From: Colwellia psychrerythraea
GTDB lineage: Bacteria > Pseudomonadota > Gammaproteobacteria > Enterobacterales > Alteromonadaceae
Direction of reading: 5' to 3'
DNA: 64,000 bases
Assembly (NCBI RefSeq): GCF_000764225.1
Contig: NZ_JQED01000045.1
Span: forward strand, 57,681-121,680
Below are positions 28,001 to 36,486 of this stretch, in pieces. Position numbers and translations under genes: made by a program. Below the pieces are notes generated by a model that saw only the letters and a list, made by a program, of their open reading frames with translations, was not told the origin of the DNA and did no database searches. The stretch's first letter is position 1, and every line of letters starts with the position of its first letter.

Positions 28001-29837
28001 CCTGAGCTAATGCTTGCTCAAGATTAACTTTTACCGCGTCAATATCTACCTTTTCAGTCGGACACTCTAGGGTATAGCTATAGACTTTACTTTGTGAACT
28101 GTCATGTGAACTACTGATTTTAAAACTAAACTCATCCACAGGTCTGAAAGCAAACTGCTCTAATATAGGGATAGAGTCACTTAATGCAATACTGTGTTTT
28201 AAGGTATATATAGTGAGCGTAAGTTCCTTTGTACTTTGTGGGGAACGAAAAATTTGAAACTGATAAGGCTTTTCATGTGTTAGACATTCAATATGATTTA
28301 TCGCGCGAATGGCTTGTTTAGGGGAAAAGTGCTCTCGATAGCTTTTTGAAAAGGCATTATTGTATTTATTAAGCAATACGTTTGCTTTTCGTCCTTGCCA
28401 TAATTGCGAAATCAGCGAAGTTAAATTTTCATTCCAACTTTGTGCTTTAGTCTCAATACATTCGACTAGAGAGGCAATATCAACTTTATAATCATGAGAA
28501 CGGCTTTTTTTAACGATAAAATGCCATTGCGCGAGATAATTATCATTGAGCATAGAGCGTCGTGATAAAATTTCACCTTGATAAGCATCTGACAACACAT
28601 CTTCAATCTCATCGCGTAAATCGGTGCAAAAGGCATCTTTTGATACGAACACCAAAACAGATACTTGTTCGTTGAAATTGTTTTCCCTAATGAAAGCGCC
28701 AGATTTACTTTTAACGTTAAGATTATGTATGTTTTGAGCTAAATCTAGCAACTGTTCATTACTACTTTCATATAACTCCCTTTTGGGTAAAACCGCCAGT
28801 ATATGCATAAAGCTACGGTAATCGTGACTCTCCGACTTTAGACAAAGTTGTTGCAGTATTTGTGCTAATTTTGCATTTAAAAAAGGTATTTTATTCGGAT
28901 GTAAGTTGTTAGCAACTTGGGTGAATAAACCAGAATATTGATGAACGGCAATAAGCTTTCCGTCTGTAGAAAACTCTTTTACACTGACTAAATCAAGGTA
29001 ATCATATCGATGAATAGTTGATTTAACCAGTGACTTACTTACTTTCAGAGCGCTTTGTTCAGTAACAAATTGAGTAAATTCCGCGCTGGTTAACGTTAAG
29101 TCAGGGTTAGTTGCTTTAACAGCGTCATTGAACATACCTAAGCCATTGTCTTTTGGTATCGCGTTACCATTATCGTTTATTAAATAGCAATTATAACCAA
29201 TAAAAACAAAGTGTTCGTTGCAGATCCATGATAAAAACCTTTTAATTTCAATTCCATCAGAACCTAATGATTCATGGTTTATACGGCTACAATTTGTCTT
29301 CATTAGCGGCCAATCTTGAGTGACTTTGCTGATATTAGCTAATAATTGCTGAATTGTTTCGACTAGTTCACCGATCACTTGTGCTGGGAGTTGGTTGGCA
29401 AGTTCAATATATAAAATTGATTCATCTTGATTTGTCTCTGTCGTATCTTGATTGCTTGATAAAAGTTGACTCCGGTTTATCACGGGGTGCAAAAAAATAT
29501 TGATCTTATAACCATGTGACATCAGTAACGCTGAAATAGAATCAACGATAAAAGCCTTATCGTCAGTAATAATATGAAGAACAGCTCCCTCTGCGAGCAC
29601 ATTTTGTTGATTACTGTTTTCAATAATAACTTTATTTTCATTGGTACAACGACCGCAAAAAGATTGCCATAATAACAAGGCGATTTGATAACGGTGTTGT
29701 ATTGATATTTCTTGTAAATCGGTGCTGAGCACACTATTAAACATTTGCTCAGAGAAACGGGTAAAAGCGATAACATCTTGTTCATGGTAGCTTTCATTTA
29801 TAAAACGACATAATTCTAAATCAGTAGTGACAGTCAC
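25095..29837 (-). CDS. NAD-specific glutamate dehydrogenase, 180-kDa class
   Basis: The 1580-aa protein matches the large Bac_GDH family, which oxidises L-glutamate to 2-oxoglutarate and ammonia with NAD, a catabolic enzyme of many proteobacteria. It shows N-terminal ACT-like regulatory regions (about 1-450), the helical middle part, the catalytic domain with LRFALVSRGGLRWSDREEDFRTEV and VIVPQGAKGGFVPKQLP (about 770-840), GIGDMSGDVFGNGM in the NAD fold, and the long C-terminal helical region. Length is normal for the class (about 1600). It sits in the middle of a likely amino-acid-utilisation locus, divergent from the PLP decarboxylase and GltS genes. The ATG is 10 bases after a TTACCTTAATT-type region on the + strand with no obvious strong ribosome site. 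Confidence 0.95.
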   Translation of the reverse strand: MTVTTDLELCRFINESYHEQDVIAFTRFSEQMFNSVLSTDLQEISIQHRYQIALLLWQSFCGRCTNENKVIIENSNQQNVLAEGAVLHIITDDKAFIVDSISALLMSHGYKINIFLHPVINRSQLLSSNQDTTETNQDESILYIELANQLPAQVIGELVETIQQLLANISKVTQDWPLMKTNCSRINHESLGSDGIEIKRFLSWICNEHFVFIGYNCYLINDNGNAIPKDNGLGMFNDAVKATNPDLTLTSAEFTQFVTEQSALKVSKSLVKSTIHRYDYLDLVSVKEFSTDGKLIAVHQYSGLFTQVANNLHPNKIPFLNAKLAQILQQLCLKSESHDYRSFMHILAVLPKRELYESSNEQLLDLAQNIHNLNVKSKSGAFIRENNFNEQVSVLVFVSKDAFCTDLRDEIEDVLSDAYQGEILSRRSMLNDNYLAQWHFIVKKSRSHDYKVDIASLVECIETKAQSWNENLTSLISQLWQGRKANVLLNKYNNAFSKSYREHFSPKQAIRAINHIECLTHEKPYQFQIFRSPQSTKELTLTIYTLKHSIALSDSIPILEQFAFRPVDEFSFKISSSHDSSQSKVYSYTLECPTEKVDIDAVKVNLEQALAQVWAGNIESDGYNKLLLAANLNIRQIVIIRAYGKYLRQLGLGYSEEYFQQALINYPTIVQGLIKLFECRFSLSEISIAQRKEEAELIKTDLLQRLSSVSKIDHDRILRNFIAAMSATIRTNFYQTTSTGELKTYCSFKIRSGDIDDAPQPRPYVETFVYSPQVEGVHLRFALVSRGGLRWSDREEDFRTEVLGLVKAQQVKNVVIVPQGAKGGFVPKQLPVNGSREMVFNEAISCYKVFISALLDLTDNNTTSGIVKPKDVICFDGDDSYLVVAADKGTATFSDIANEIAQDYGFWLGDAFASGGSVGYDHKKMGITAKGAWVSVQRHFSEMDIDVQQDEISVIGIGDMSGDVFGNGMLSSKTIKLVAAFDHRDIFIDPNPDSALSYVERSRLYHLKRSSWQDYDKTLISQGGGVFSRSVKHIELTTEVKQLLNIDEQVMQLSPDELIRKILCSQTDLLWFGGIGTYVKASTEINAEVGDKANDQLRVNGNELRCKVIGEGGNLGCSQLARIEFSKNGGKINTDAVDNSAGVNCSDSEVNIKILLNSLVDKQKLTRSERDHLLATMTDEVGAMVLRNNYYQAQALSIDEANSQSHFDSFTRLSQYLVNSVGLNRELEYLPDDEELQSRNLAKKGLTRPELAVLMAYSKMDVHDALLAEEQLITDGYFQKYLFSAFPEALTNKYTQEILNHPLSQQIIATSVANEIFNRGGIHAVREQTGATIAEIVKAFIIVKEVFSLDNIWHEIETLHANVSAQVQIQLMIEVQRFYRLMAIWFINHASPHDGIETIVQRYFPGINTLQQLNGDEVTLPFSPVDDSLYQLQSEVDGLVLVDVIHQLKVSSVVFCDIVKTSSELNVPVTEILPCYHRMSKLLGLAWLIEQTEKVIAKDHWSRLARFSLLLDLLEFREKLVLVVLKNNRDTSIDIAIEQWAISKEIELNRLHRVLDDLKSGTVHIDKLYFASRQLKALAA

Positions 29838-30202
29838 AATAAATTACCTTAATTGGTATAATAAGAACCATTCTCCTAAGGGAGGCTTTGTTACACCAAG
29901 TGGTTAAATATTGAAACCAATATTTCATTTGGTATAAGTAAAAGCCTAGCTACAGGAGCTTTTACAGGCTAATTCATTTCTTTGGCTAAGGTATAACCAA
30001 ATGTTGTAGCAAAAATGTCTTTCGCTAATTGCAGCTGGTAGCACTAACACACTCAACAACTCGAGCGCATAACCCAAAGTTATTACCTAGCAAAGATTAA
30101 CTATTATTCATTTACACCTTGCTACATTATCGTAATGGTATCGACAAAGAATCACCTGTGACCGCAACAGTTGCATGTTTCCTTAATTTAAAAGATGCCC
30201 AT
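29838..30202. promoter_or_regulatory. Divergent promoter region, glutamate dehydrogenase / PLP decarboxylase
   Basis: This 365-base interval must carry the promoters of the two divergent genes. Three short TGGTATAA-like repeats occur (near 29855, 29930 and 29990), but none forms a palindrome like the 19-bp operator found twice elsewhere in the locus. No RNA gene or coding frame is seen. Confidence 0.45.
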
Positions 30203-31480
30203 ATGAACAGAAAGCAAAAGATAATTAACACCGCAATCAATAGCCAAATTATTGATCACAATTTAACGGCTATTGGTGTAATGGATTTAGATGGTTTGAG
30301 AAAAACTGTTAATGATGCTTATGCCGCGTTTCCTGAAAATTTTTTTCATACCTTTGCTGTAAAAGCAAATGCTTTAGTTAAGGTATTAGAGCCACTACGT
30401 GAATATGGCATGGGTGCTGAAGTTGCCAGTCCAGGTGAGCTATTAATCGCACAAACCGCCGGTTTTTCAGCTGAAAACATTATTTTTGATTCTCCAGCAA
30501 AAACTATACAAGACTTGCGAGCGTGTATAAAAAATGGCATTGCACTTAACATTGATAACTTGCAAGAACTTGAGCGTATCGATGCACTAATGCTTGAATT
30601 TCCTGACAGTAAATCCGTGATAGGTTTTCGTGTTAACCCTCAAATAGGAGGGGGAAAAATAGGCTCTACAAGCACAGCTACAGCTACCTCTAAGTTTGGC
30701 TATGCCTTACTCGATGGAAGTAACCGAGACGAACTCATCAGTATTTATAAAACTCGCCCATGGTTACGAAGCATTCATACCCACTCAGGCTCTCAAGGTT
30801 GTGAATTATCCTTAATGGCAAATGGTATTAAAATCATTACCGAGCTTGCTGAAGAAATCAATGCATTAACAGCTACTCAGCAAATAACGCGAATAGATAT
30901 TGGTGGCGGTTTACCGGTTAATTTCACTTCTGAAATAGTCAAACCAAGTTTTCAAGATTATGCTGATATCTTAAGAGCGGAAGTTCCCTTGTTATTCACG
31001 GAAAAGTACCAAGTCAAAACTGAATTTGGTCGAGCCATCGTGGCTAAAAATGGTGTTATCATCACGCGAGTTGAGTACACAAAAAATTCTGGTGGTCGTC
31101 ATATTGCGACAACACATGCGGGTGCACAAATAATAACCCGCACTGCCTTTTTACCAAAATCTTGGCCAATAAGAGTGACTGGCTATACCAGCAATGGTGA
31201 AGAAAGAACTGATAAAACATCTGATGTGGTTATGACCGATGTTGCAGGTCCTTGCTGTTTTGCCGGTGATCTTATTTGTGTTAATCAAGCCTTACCAAAA
31301 TTAGAAAGTAATGATTATGTCATGGTGCACGACACAGGTGGCTATTACTTTTCAAATCACTTTGATTACAACAGCCTGCCTAGAGTGGCAATTTATACCG
31401 TCAGTGGTAACGATGATGATCTTACAATCAAATGTATCCGACATGGCGAATCTCTTGATGACGTACTTAACAAAATGTGA
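30203..31480 (+). CDS. Fold-type III PLP-dependent decarboxylase (DAP/ornithine decarboxylase-like)
   Basis: This 425-aa enzyme belongs to the alanine-racemase-fold decarboxylases (LysA, ornithine/arginine decarboxylase). The PLP lysine is Lys54 in FAVKAN; other motifs are HTHSGSQG, IDIGGGLP (phosphate loop), EFGR and DVAGPCCFAGD with the catalytic Cys. In true LysA the last motif and HIGSQ differ slightly, so this is probably a paralogue with another substrate rather than the biosynthetic enzyme. I chose ATG 30203 because related proteins begin with a similar short basic helix there; a TTG at 30119 would add 28 unrelated residues. It lies in an operon-like order with gltS, beside glutamate dehydrogenase. 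Confidence 0.83.
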   Translation: MNRKQKIINTAINSQIIDHNLTAIGVMDLDGLRKTVNDAYAAFPENFFHTFAVKANALVKVLEPLREYGMGAEVASPGELLIAQTAGFSAENIIFDSPAKTIQDLRACIKNGIALNIDNLQELERIDALMLEFPDSKSVIGFRVNPQIGGGKIGSTSTATATSKFGYALLDGSNRDELISIYKTRPWLRSIHTHSGSQGCELSLMANGIKIITELAEEINALTATQQITRIDIGGGLPVNFTSEIVKPSFQDYADILRAEVPLLFTEKYQVKTEFGRAIVAKNGVIITRVEYTKNSGGRHIATTHAGAQIITRTAFLPKSWPIRVTGYTSNGEERTDKTSDVVMTDVAGPCCFAGDLICVNQALPKLESNDYVMVHDTGGYYFSNHFDYNSLPRVAIYTVSGNDDDLTIKCIRHGESLDDVLNKM

Positions 31481-31606
31481 CGCTTGTTAAGTGAGACAAA
31501 GATTATAAATAAACGCAAACAGAAATACTCAATCAAGTTAATTTTGCCTGAATTCATATAAGCAAAGGCTACTTTTTGAGTTACTAATAATAAAGTGGGC
31601 TTAGCT

Positions 31607-32818
31607 ATGGAAATAAATGTCAGTATTCTTGAAACGCTCGTAGTAGCACTTATTATTCTTTTTACAGGCTATTATTGTAATAGCAAAGTATCATTTTTAC
31701 GCAATAACAATATTCCTGAGCCTGTTGTAGGCGGCATTATTTTTTCAATATTAGCAGCCATCGCCCACTCCTTTTTTGACATTCATTTTAATTTTGATAT
31801 GAGTTTTAAAAACCCTCTGATGACGGTATTTTTTACTACTGTAGGATTAGGTGCTAGTTATTCATTGTTGTTAAAAGGCGGCCCTAAAGTTGTTTTGTTT
31901 CTCGGTGTGGCAACCTTGTACTTACTGGTACAAAATGCTATCGGTGTATCAATCGCCGTCAGTACGGGAATGAACCCATTAATGGGACTAATTGGTGGCT
32001 CAGTAACTTTATCTGGTGGCCACGGTAATGGCGCAACTTATGCTGACTTATTCATTACTGAGTATAATATGCCAGCTAATATTTTCGAATTGGCAATGGC
32101 AGCCGCAACCATGGGTCTAGTTTTAGGGGGATTAGTTGGCGGGCCAGTGAGTAAGAGGTTAATAATGCGTTATGACCTCAAAGCAGATGAATACCATGAA
32201 GAGCTTGATGATACCGTAACGTTCAATCCTGAAGATCATGATTTAGTCACCCCCAAAAAAATGATGGAAACCTTATTTATTATTTTGTTATGCATGACAG
32301 TTGGTCATGTGGTGTATCTTAATTTAAAAGCGGCAGATGTTGTACTGCCTGCCTTTTTAATGCCATTGTTATTTGGTGTTGTCGCTACCAATTTATGCGA
32401 AGTTTCAAAACGTTACACTGTAAGCAGAGCTTGCATAGATTTGTGGGGAACGATGGCGCTTTCTATTTTCTTAGCCTTAGCACTAATGTCATTAAAAGTA
32501 TGGCAACTCGCAAGTTTAGCAGGACCAATGGTGGTGATCATTTTGCTTCAAACAATCATGTTAATGATGTTTGCATATTTCATTACCTTTAGAATTATGG
32601 GCAAGAATTATAATGCGGCTATCATTGCTGGCGGGCATTGTGGTTTTGGTTTAGGTGCAACACCTACAGCGGTAGCCAATATGGAATCTCTTGTGGCAAG
32701 GCATGGGCCGTCACCGCAAGCTTTTTTAGTTGTGCCGTTAGTTGGCGCATTCTTTATTGATATAACCAATGCATTGGTTATTCAACTCTACTTAAGTCTT
32801 CCCTTTGTCTCTTCGTAG
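31607..32818 (+). CDS. gltS: Sodium/glutamate symporter GltS
   Basis: This 403-aa inner-membrane protein imports L- or D-glutamate with sodium. It has about ten to twelve membrane helices and the two inverted re-entrant signatures of GltS: GGSVTLSGGHGNGATYAD (about 125-142) and GGHCGFGLGATPTAVANM (about 340-358). Length equals E. coli GltS (401 aa). ATG 31607 is preferred over GTG 31595 because it begins directly before the first helix. The gene follows the PLP decarboxylase with a gap of 126 bases. Presence of glutamate uptake next to glutamate dehydrogenase supports a glutamate catabolism locus. Confidence 0.94.
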   Translation: MEINVSILETLVVALIILFTGYYCNSKVSFLRNNNIPEPVVGGIIFSILAAIAHSFFDIHFNFDMSFKNPLMTVFFTTVGLGASYSLLLKGGPKVVLFLGVATLYLLVQNAIGVSIAVSTGMNPLMGLIGGSVTLSGGHGNGATYADLFITEYNMPANIFELAMAAATMGLVLGGLVGGPVSKRLIMRYDLKADEYHEELDDTVTFNPEDHDLVTPKKMMETLFIILLCMTVGHVVYLNLKAADVVLPAFLMPLLFGVVATNLCEVSKRYTVSRACIDLWGTMALSIFLALALMSLKVWQLASLAGPMVVIILLQTIMLMMFAYFITFRIMGKNYNAAIIAGGHCGFGLGATPTAVANMESLVARHGPSPQAFLVVPLVGAFFIDITNALVIQLYLSLPFVSS

Positions 32819-32948
32819 ATGACGATTTTCATTGCTAAGCATTTGCTTTATAACGCTATTAACACAAATTTATAAAGCAAACATTGCTCATTTTGACTAT
32901 AAATTAGTAAATATAAATCATTCCTACCTTTATCTACGCAAGGCTATC

Positions 32949-32967
32949 CTATAACCTTAGGTTATAG
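32949..32967. promoter_or_regulatory. Palindromic operator upstream of the NhaC-type/LysR unit
   Basis: CTATAACCTTAGGTTATAG is a perfect inverted repeat of 9-bp arms around a single T. It shares both CTATAACC and GGTTATAG half-sites with the element at 24754-24772 and has the same 19-bp length. The centre is 127 bases before the antiporter ATG, matching the 130 bases in the other copy. Confidence 0.78.
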
Positions 32968-33041
32968 CTTAGAACTAAACACTTAAAGTTATATTGTTTT
33001 CCGTAAGCTTTAATAGTGTAGAGACCCAACAAGGAATTGAC

Positions 33042-33095
33042 ATGAACAATCGAAATAGAATCCTTACCTTAAAGGAGTCCATTAATGAGTATTAA
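33042..33095 (+). CDS. Possible 17-aa leader peptide overlapping the antiporter start
   Basis: An ATG at 33042 with its own ribosome site (AAGGA at 33031-33035) opens a 17-codon frame, MNNRNRILTLKESINEY, whose stop lies 9 bases inside the NhaC-type gene in another frame. The overlap could couple translation of the transporter to that of the leader. It may be chance, as there is no run of one amino acid and no attenuator hairpin. Confidence 0.3.
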   Translation: MNNRNRILTLKESINEY

Positions 33096-34806
33096 TAATT
33101 CGCTTGCCTTAATTATTCTGCTTTTAGGTGTTTTAACTGCGATATTTGTCGGTAACTCTGTTAATAAAACATGGCTTGAGCAGTCTTATGTTTTTGATAC
33201 TTACCAAACTGACCATGGTGGTCATGCATATAAATATAAAGGTAAAGAAGTTATTATTTCAAAGATTGTTCCCTATCAACAATCTCCTTTAAAACAAGCG
33301 AATTTAAGTAAACTAAATGAAGATCCGCTATTAAAAGAGCAATGGGTTGAAGATACAGCACATAGAATAAAATTATTAAAACCTGCTTATCACTATGGCC
33401 TTTGGTCTTTACTGCCCGCTTTTATTACCATAGTCCTTTGTTTACTTACCAGAGAGCCACTTACCTCATTATTTAGCGGTATAGTGATGGGCTCATTGAT
33501 GTTGGGCCAATATGATTTAACCGATGCCGTTATCATTCCCAATTTAGCCAAAGAAGGCACTGCAGCATTACTTTTGCTGTACTTATGGTTATTAGGGGGG
33601 TTACTAGGTATTTGGTCTAAAACGGGCGCTGCACAAGCCTTTGCTAACTATATAACACTGCATTTTGTTAGAGGACCTCGTTCAGCCAAAGTGATATCCT
33701 GGTTACTGGGCATACTATTTTTCCAAGGGGGTACTATGAGCACAGTGCTCGTTGGGACCTCAGTTAGACCGCTAGCTGACAAAGCCAAGGTTAGTCATGA
33801 AGAGATGAGCTACATTGTCGACTCTACCGCCTCCCCGATTGCAACAATAATTGCCTTTAATGCTTGGCCAGCCTATGTGCAAGCATTAATATTTGTGCCT
33901 GGCGTATCATTTTTAGCAACTGAATCTGCTAGGTTAAATTTCTTTTTTAGCAGCATTCCCTTTAGCTTTTATGCTATTTTTGCTGTTTTAGGTACCCTAT
34001 TATTAAGTATAAATATTACCACCTTTTCAGGTAAGAGAATTCGAGATGCCCATCAAAGAGCTTTAACCACAGGACAATTAGACGCAAAAGGTGCTAGGCC
34101 ATTAAGTGCTAAAGAGCTACAACGCTGTGATGTGCCTTCTGGTTACACTCCTCATGTTTTAGAGTTTATTTTACCCTTAGTCACTTTGATATCTATTGCT
34201 GTTTTCACCTTTATATTTTTAGGCTCTCCTAAAATCAATTGGGCTTTTGGTACAGCTTTACTGCTATCCGCAGCAATCGCATTAGCTAAAGGGATGTCAT
34301 TAACGCACGTTATTGATGGTTTTGGCAACGGCTTAAAAGGAGTGGTGCTAGCTTCTGTGATTCTCATGTTAGCGGTAATTATTGGCAGTATTAGTAAAGA
34401 GATCGGCGGTGGTTTATATTTAGTTTCACAATTGGGTGAACAATTACCTTTTTGGTTATTACCCTTGATATTGCAATTAATGACTATGGTTATTGCCTTT
34501 TCAACTGGTACCAGTTGGGGAACTTATGCTATCGCCTTTCCGTTAGCCATGCCCTTAGCTTGGGCAGTATGCCAGTCTCAAGGACTTGCTAACCCAGAAT
34601 TGTTTATGATGGTTTGTTTCGCGACAGTGCTTAACGGCAGTGTATTTGGTGATCAATGCTCGCCCATATCAGATACCACTATACTGAGTGCGATGACCAC
34701 AGGTTGTGATTTAATGGATCATGTTAAATCTCAGTTAATCCCTGCAACTTTTGCCGCAACATGTGCAGCAAGTTTATGGACATTAACCGTTTACCTGTTT
34801 GCTTAA
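33085..34806 (+). CDS. NhaC-family Na+/H+ antiporter-like transporter
   Basis: The 573-aa protein has about 11-12 membrane helices and the layout of the NhaC family (COG1757): LLAFITIVLCLLTREPLTSLFSGI-like start of the core, ILFFQGGTMSTVLVGTSVRPL in the middle, and the conserved GTSWGTYAIAFPLAMPLA and NGSVFGDQCSPISDTTILSAMTTGCD near the C-terminus. Members exchange sodium for protons, or sometimes small organic acids or amino acids. Before the core, an N-terminal helix is followed by a hydrophilic 75-residue loop, typical of the longer marine variants. The AAAGGAG ribosome site is strong. It probably shares a transcript with the LysR gene (gap of 45 bases). Coupling to GltS, which uses sodium, is plausible. 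Confidence 0.88.
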   Translation: MSINNSLALIILLLGVLTAIFVGNSVNKTWLEQSYVFDTYQTDHGGHAYKYKGKEVIISKIVPYQQSPLKQANLSKLNEDPLLKEQWVEDTAHRIKLLKPAYHYGLWSLLPAFITIVLCLLTREPLTSLFSGIVMGSLMLGQYDLTDAVIIPNLAKEGTAALLLLYLWLLGGLLGIWSKTGAAQAFANYITLHFVRGPRSAKVISWLLGILFFQGGTMSTVLVGTSVRPLADKAKVSHEEMSYIVDSTASPIATIIAFNAWPAYVQALIFVPGVSFLATESARLNFFFSSIPFSFYAIFAVLGTLLLSINITTFSGKRIRDAHQRALTTGQLDAKGARPLSAKELQRCDVPSGYTPHVLEFILPLVTLISIAVFTFIFLGSPKINWAFGTALLLSAAIALAKGMSLTHVIDGFGNGLKGVVLASVILMLAVIIGSISKEIGGGLYLVSQLGEQLPFWLLPLILQLMTMVIAFSTGTSWGTYAIAFPLAMPLAWAVCQSQGLANPELFMMVCFATVLNGSVFGDQCSPISDTTILSAMTTGCDLMDHVKSQLIPATFAATCAASLWTLTVYLFA

Positions 34807-34851
34807 GCTGTACCCATGATAAATTACCCCTAAACAATTGAGGAATTAAAA

Positions 34852-35736
34852 ATGCGCTTAAGACATATTGAAATTTTTCACGCCATTTACACTACTGGTT
34901 CAATTACCAATGCAGCAAAGATATTACACGTTTCACAACCCTCAGTCAGTAAAGTGCTATCTCATGCTGAAATGCAACTCGGTTTTGACTTATTTGAGCG
35001 GGTCAAAGGTCGGTTAACTCCAACTGACGAGGCAGAAATGTTGTTTGATGAAGTAGATAAGATTTATCAACAAATGCGTTCGATAAAAAATACCGCTGAA
35101 AACATCAAAAAGTCAGAATACGGTCAAATAAATATTGCGGGTAGTCCTGCCCTAGGTTTTGATGTTATTCCGTGTGCAATTGCAAAATATCATCATAAAC
35201 ATCATCAGGTAAATTTTAACGTTCAAACTGTGCATAACGATGCAGTTATGCAAACCCTACTTGAACATAAGTGTGATTTGGCGGTATTATTCGCGCCAAA
35301 TAGTATGCTTGGTGTAACTTCAATTGAATTAGCCCAATCTGAATTAGTGATTGTATATCCAAAAGCTAGCTTCCCTGCCGCCCCTAAAAAATTAACCTTA
35401 AACCAGCTTAAAGAGTTCGAATATATCGACATTGGAGATAGTGGTCCGCTAGCTGATTTATTATGGACAAGAATGATGCAAGACAGCATCAATCTAGAGG
35501 CGCTAATAAAGGTACAAACCTACTTTATTGCCGCAAGACTAGTCGCTCAGGGTGTTGGTATTTGTGTGGTAGATCGTTTTACTGCCCAGGGGAATTTATC
35601 TGACAACACCGCCATCGCATCGTTTGATCCGCCTTTAACCTTTCCTGTCAAAGCACTGTACCTTGACAATAAAAGCCTATCTAAAGTGAGCCAAGAATTT
35701 TTATCGTATTTAAGCGATGAATTTTCCAATAGTTAA
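34852..35736 (+). CDS. LysR-type transcriptional regulator
   Basis: The 294-aa protein has the LysR winged-helix domain at the N-terminus (residues 1-60: LRHIEIFHAIYTTGSITNAAKILHVSQPSVSKVLSHAE) and a periplasmic-binding-protein-like effector domain (about 90-290). It lies 45 bases after the antiporter gene with GAGGAA as ribosome site. It is the only regulator in the 18.6-35.7 kb amino-acid locus, so it is the leading candidate for binding the two 19-bp palindromes at 24754-24772 and 32949-32967. The helix-turn-helix and the EMQLGFDLFER segment resemble regulators of arginine, opine or lysine catabolism (NocR/OccR/DpsB group), but that likeness is only impression. Confidence 0.92.
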   Translation: MRLRHIEIFHAIYTTGSITNAAKILHVSQPSVSKVLSHAEMQLGFDLFERVKGRLTPTDEAEMLFDEVDKIYQQMRSIKNTAENIKKSEYGQINIAGSPALGFDVIPCAIAKYHHKHHQVNFNVQTVHNDAVMQTLLEHKCDLAVLFAPNSMLGVTSIELAQSELVIVYPKASFPAAPKKLTLNQLKEFEYIDIGDSGPLADLLWTRMMQDSINLEALIKVQTYFIAARLVAQGVGICVVDRFTAQGNLSDNTAIASFDPPLTFPVKALYLDNKSLSKVSQEFLSYLSDEFSNS

Positions 35737-35737
35737 C

Positions 35738-35780
35738 TTAACTCCAGTACAGATAACAATTGTATTTGTACTGCAGTTAA
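35738..35780. terminator. Bidirectional terminator-like hairpin after the LysR gene
   Basis: The 14-base arms 35738-35751 and 35767-35780 pair with a single mismatch around a 15-base loop. It begins two bases after the LysR stop and lies before the 3' end of the convergent DsbA-like gene. No long T run follows, so efficiency is uncertain. Confidence 0.55.
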
Positions 35781-35802
35781 ACTATCCGTCTGAGAACTTT
35801 TC

Positions 35803-36444
35803 TTAATAAGCTTCGGCAACCTCTTGTTCAATAAGAGTCACAAGTTCTTCATAACCAAAAACCACTAAAGGTTTTCCGTTGACAAAAAATTGTGGTGTTG
35901 CTCGCACTTTCAATGTTTGCCCATCTTGAATATCTTGTGCAACAGTTCTTTCTATTTTTTTGCTTTGCCAGTCTTTTTCAAGTTGCTCTTGATCTACATC
36001 GAGCGTTTTTATTCCTGCTAAAGCACTGCTAGGATTAGATACATGGTGCTCTACCCAGCGCTGTTGATTAGCAAAGAGTAATTCAAGAGCGGGCCAAAAT
36101 TTACCTTGAAGATGTGCTGCTTCAAGCATTTTTACCACATCATCTGAGCCCTTATGCAATGGGGCATAACGCATAACAACGTTAACTTTCCCTTGGTATT
36201 TCTTAACTAGGTTATTAATTAATGGATAAAATTGGCTACAAGTACCACAAGCGGGATCAAAAAACTCAACAATGGTTACTTTGGCTTGTGTACCTCCCTT
36301 AGTGGGTGCTCCAACGCGTTCTAATGCTGGCAATTTGTCGCTTGCTATTGTTGATGGTTGTTGGCTTTTATACATTGCGACTGCTGCAATAAATATTACG
36401 CCGATAAATGCTGCAACGCTGATAAAAAGAGTTTTATTATTCAT
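35803..36444 (-). CDS. DsbA-family membrane-anchored thiol oxidoreductase
   Basis: The 213-aa protein has an N-terminal anchor (residues 6-24), and a thioredoxin-fold DsbA domain with the active site Cys66-Gly-Thr-Cys69 in FFDPACGTC. The cis-proline loop is VRATPQFFVNG. It resembles Bacillus BdbD-type oxidases and the DsbA-like proteins paired with a reduced DsbB. It faces the periplasm and would introduce or isomerise disulfides. The gene is downstream of the DsbB-like gene with 42 bases between, forming a private oxidase pair separate from the housekeeping DsbA/DsbB. Its substrate is not known. Confidence 0.9.
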   Translation of the reverse strand: MNNKTLFISVAAFIGVIFIAAVAMYKSQQPSTIASDKLPALERVGAPTKGGTQAKVTIVEFFDPACGTCSQFYPLINNLVKKYQGKVNVVMRYAPLHKGSDDVVKMLEAAHLQGKFWPALELLFANQQRWVEHHVSNPSSALAGIKTLDVDQEQLEKDWQSKKIERTVAQDIQDGQTLKVRATPQFFVNGKPLVVFGYEELVTLIEQEVAEAY

Positions 36445-36486
36445 GATTGTTCCGAGTTAAGATCCGAGTTATTTAAGAATTTATAT

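Noticed and set aside
29838..30202. A third copy of the 19-bp operator between glutamate dehydrogenase and the PLP decarboxylase
   Set aside because: Only partial half-sites (GGTATAACC near 29990) are present, with no inverted partner at the right spacing.
30203..31480. The PLP decarboxylase as the housekeeping lysA
   Set aside because: Motifs deviate from classic LysA (HSGSQG, DVAGPCCFAGD), and the gene lies with glutamate-use genes rather than dapF. It is more likely a paralogue.
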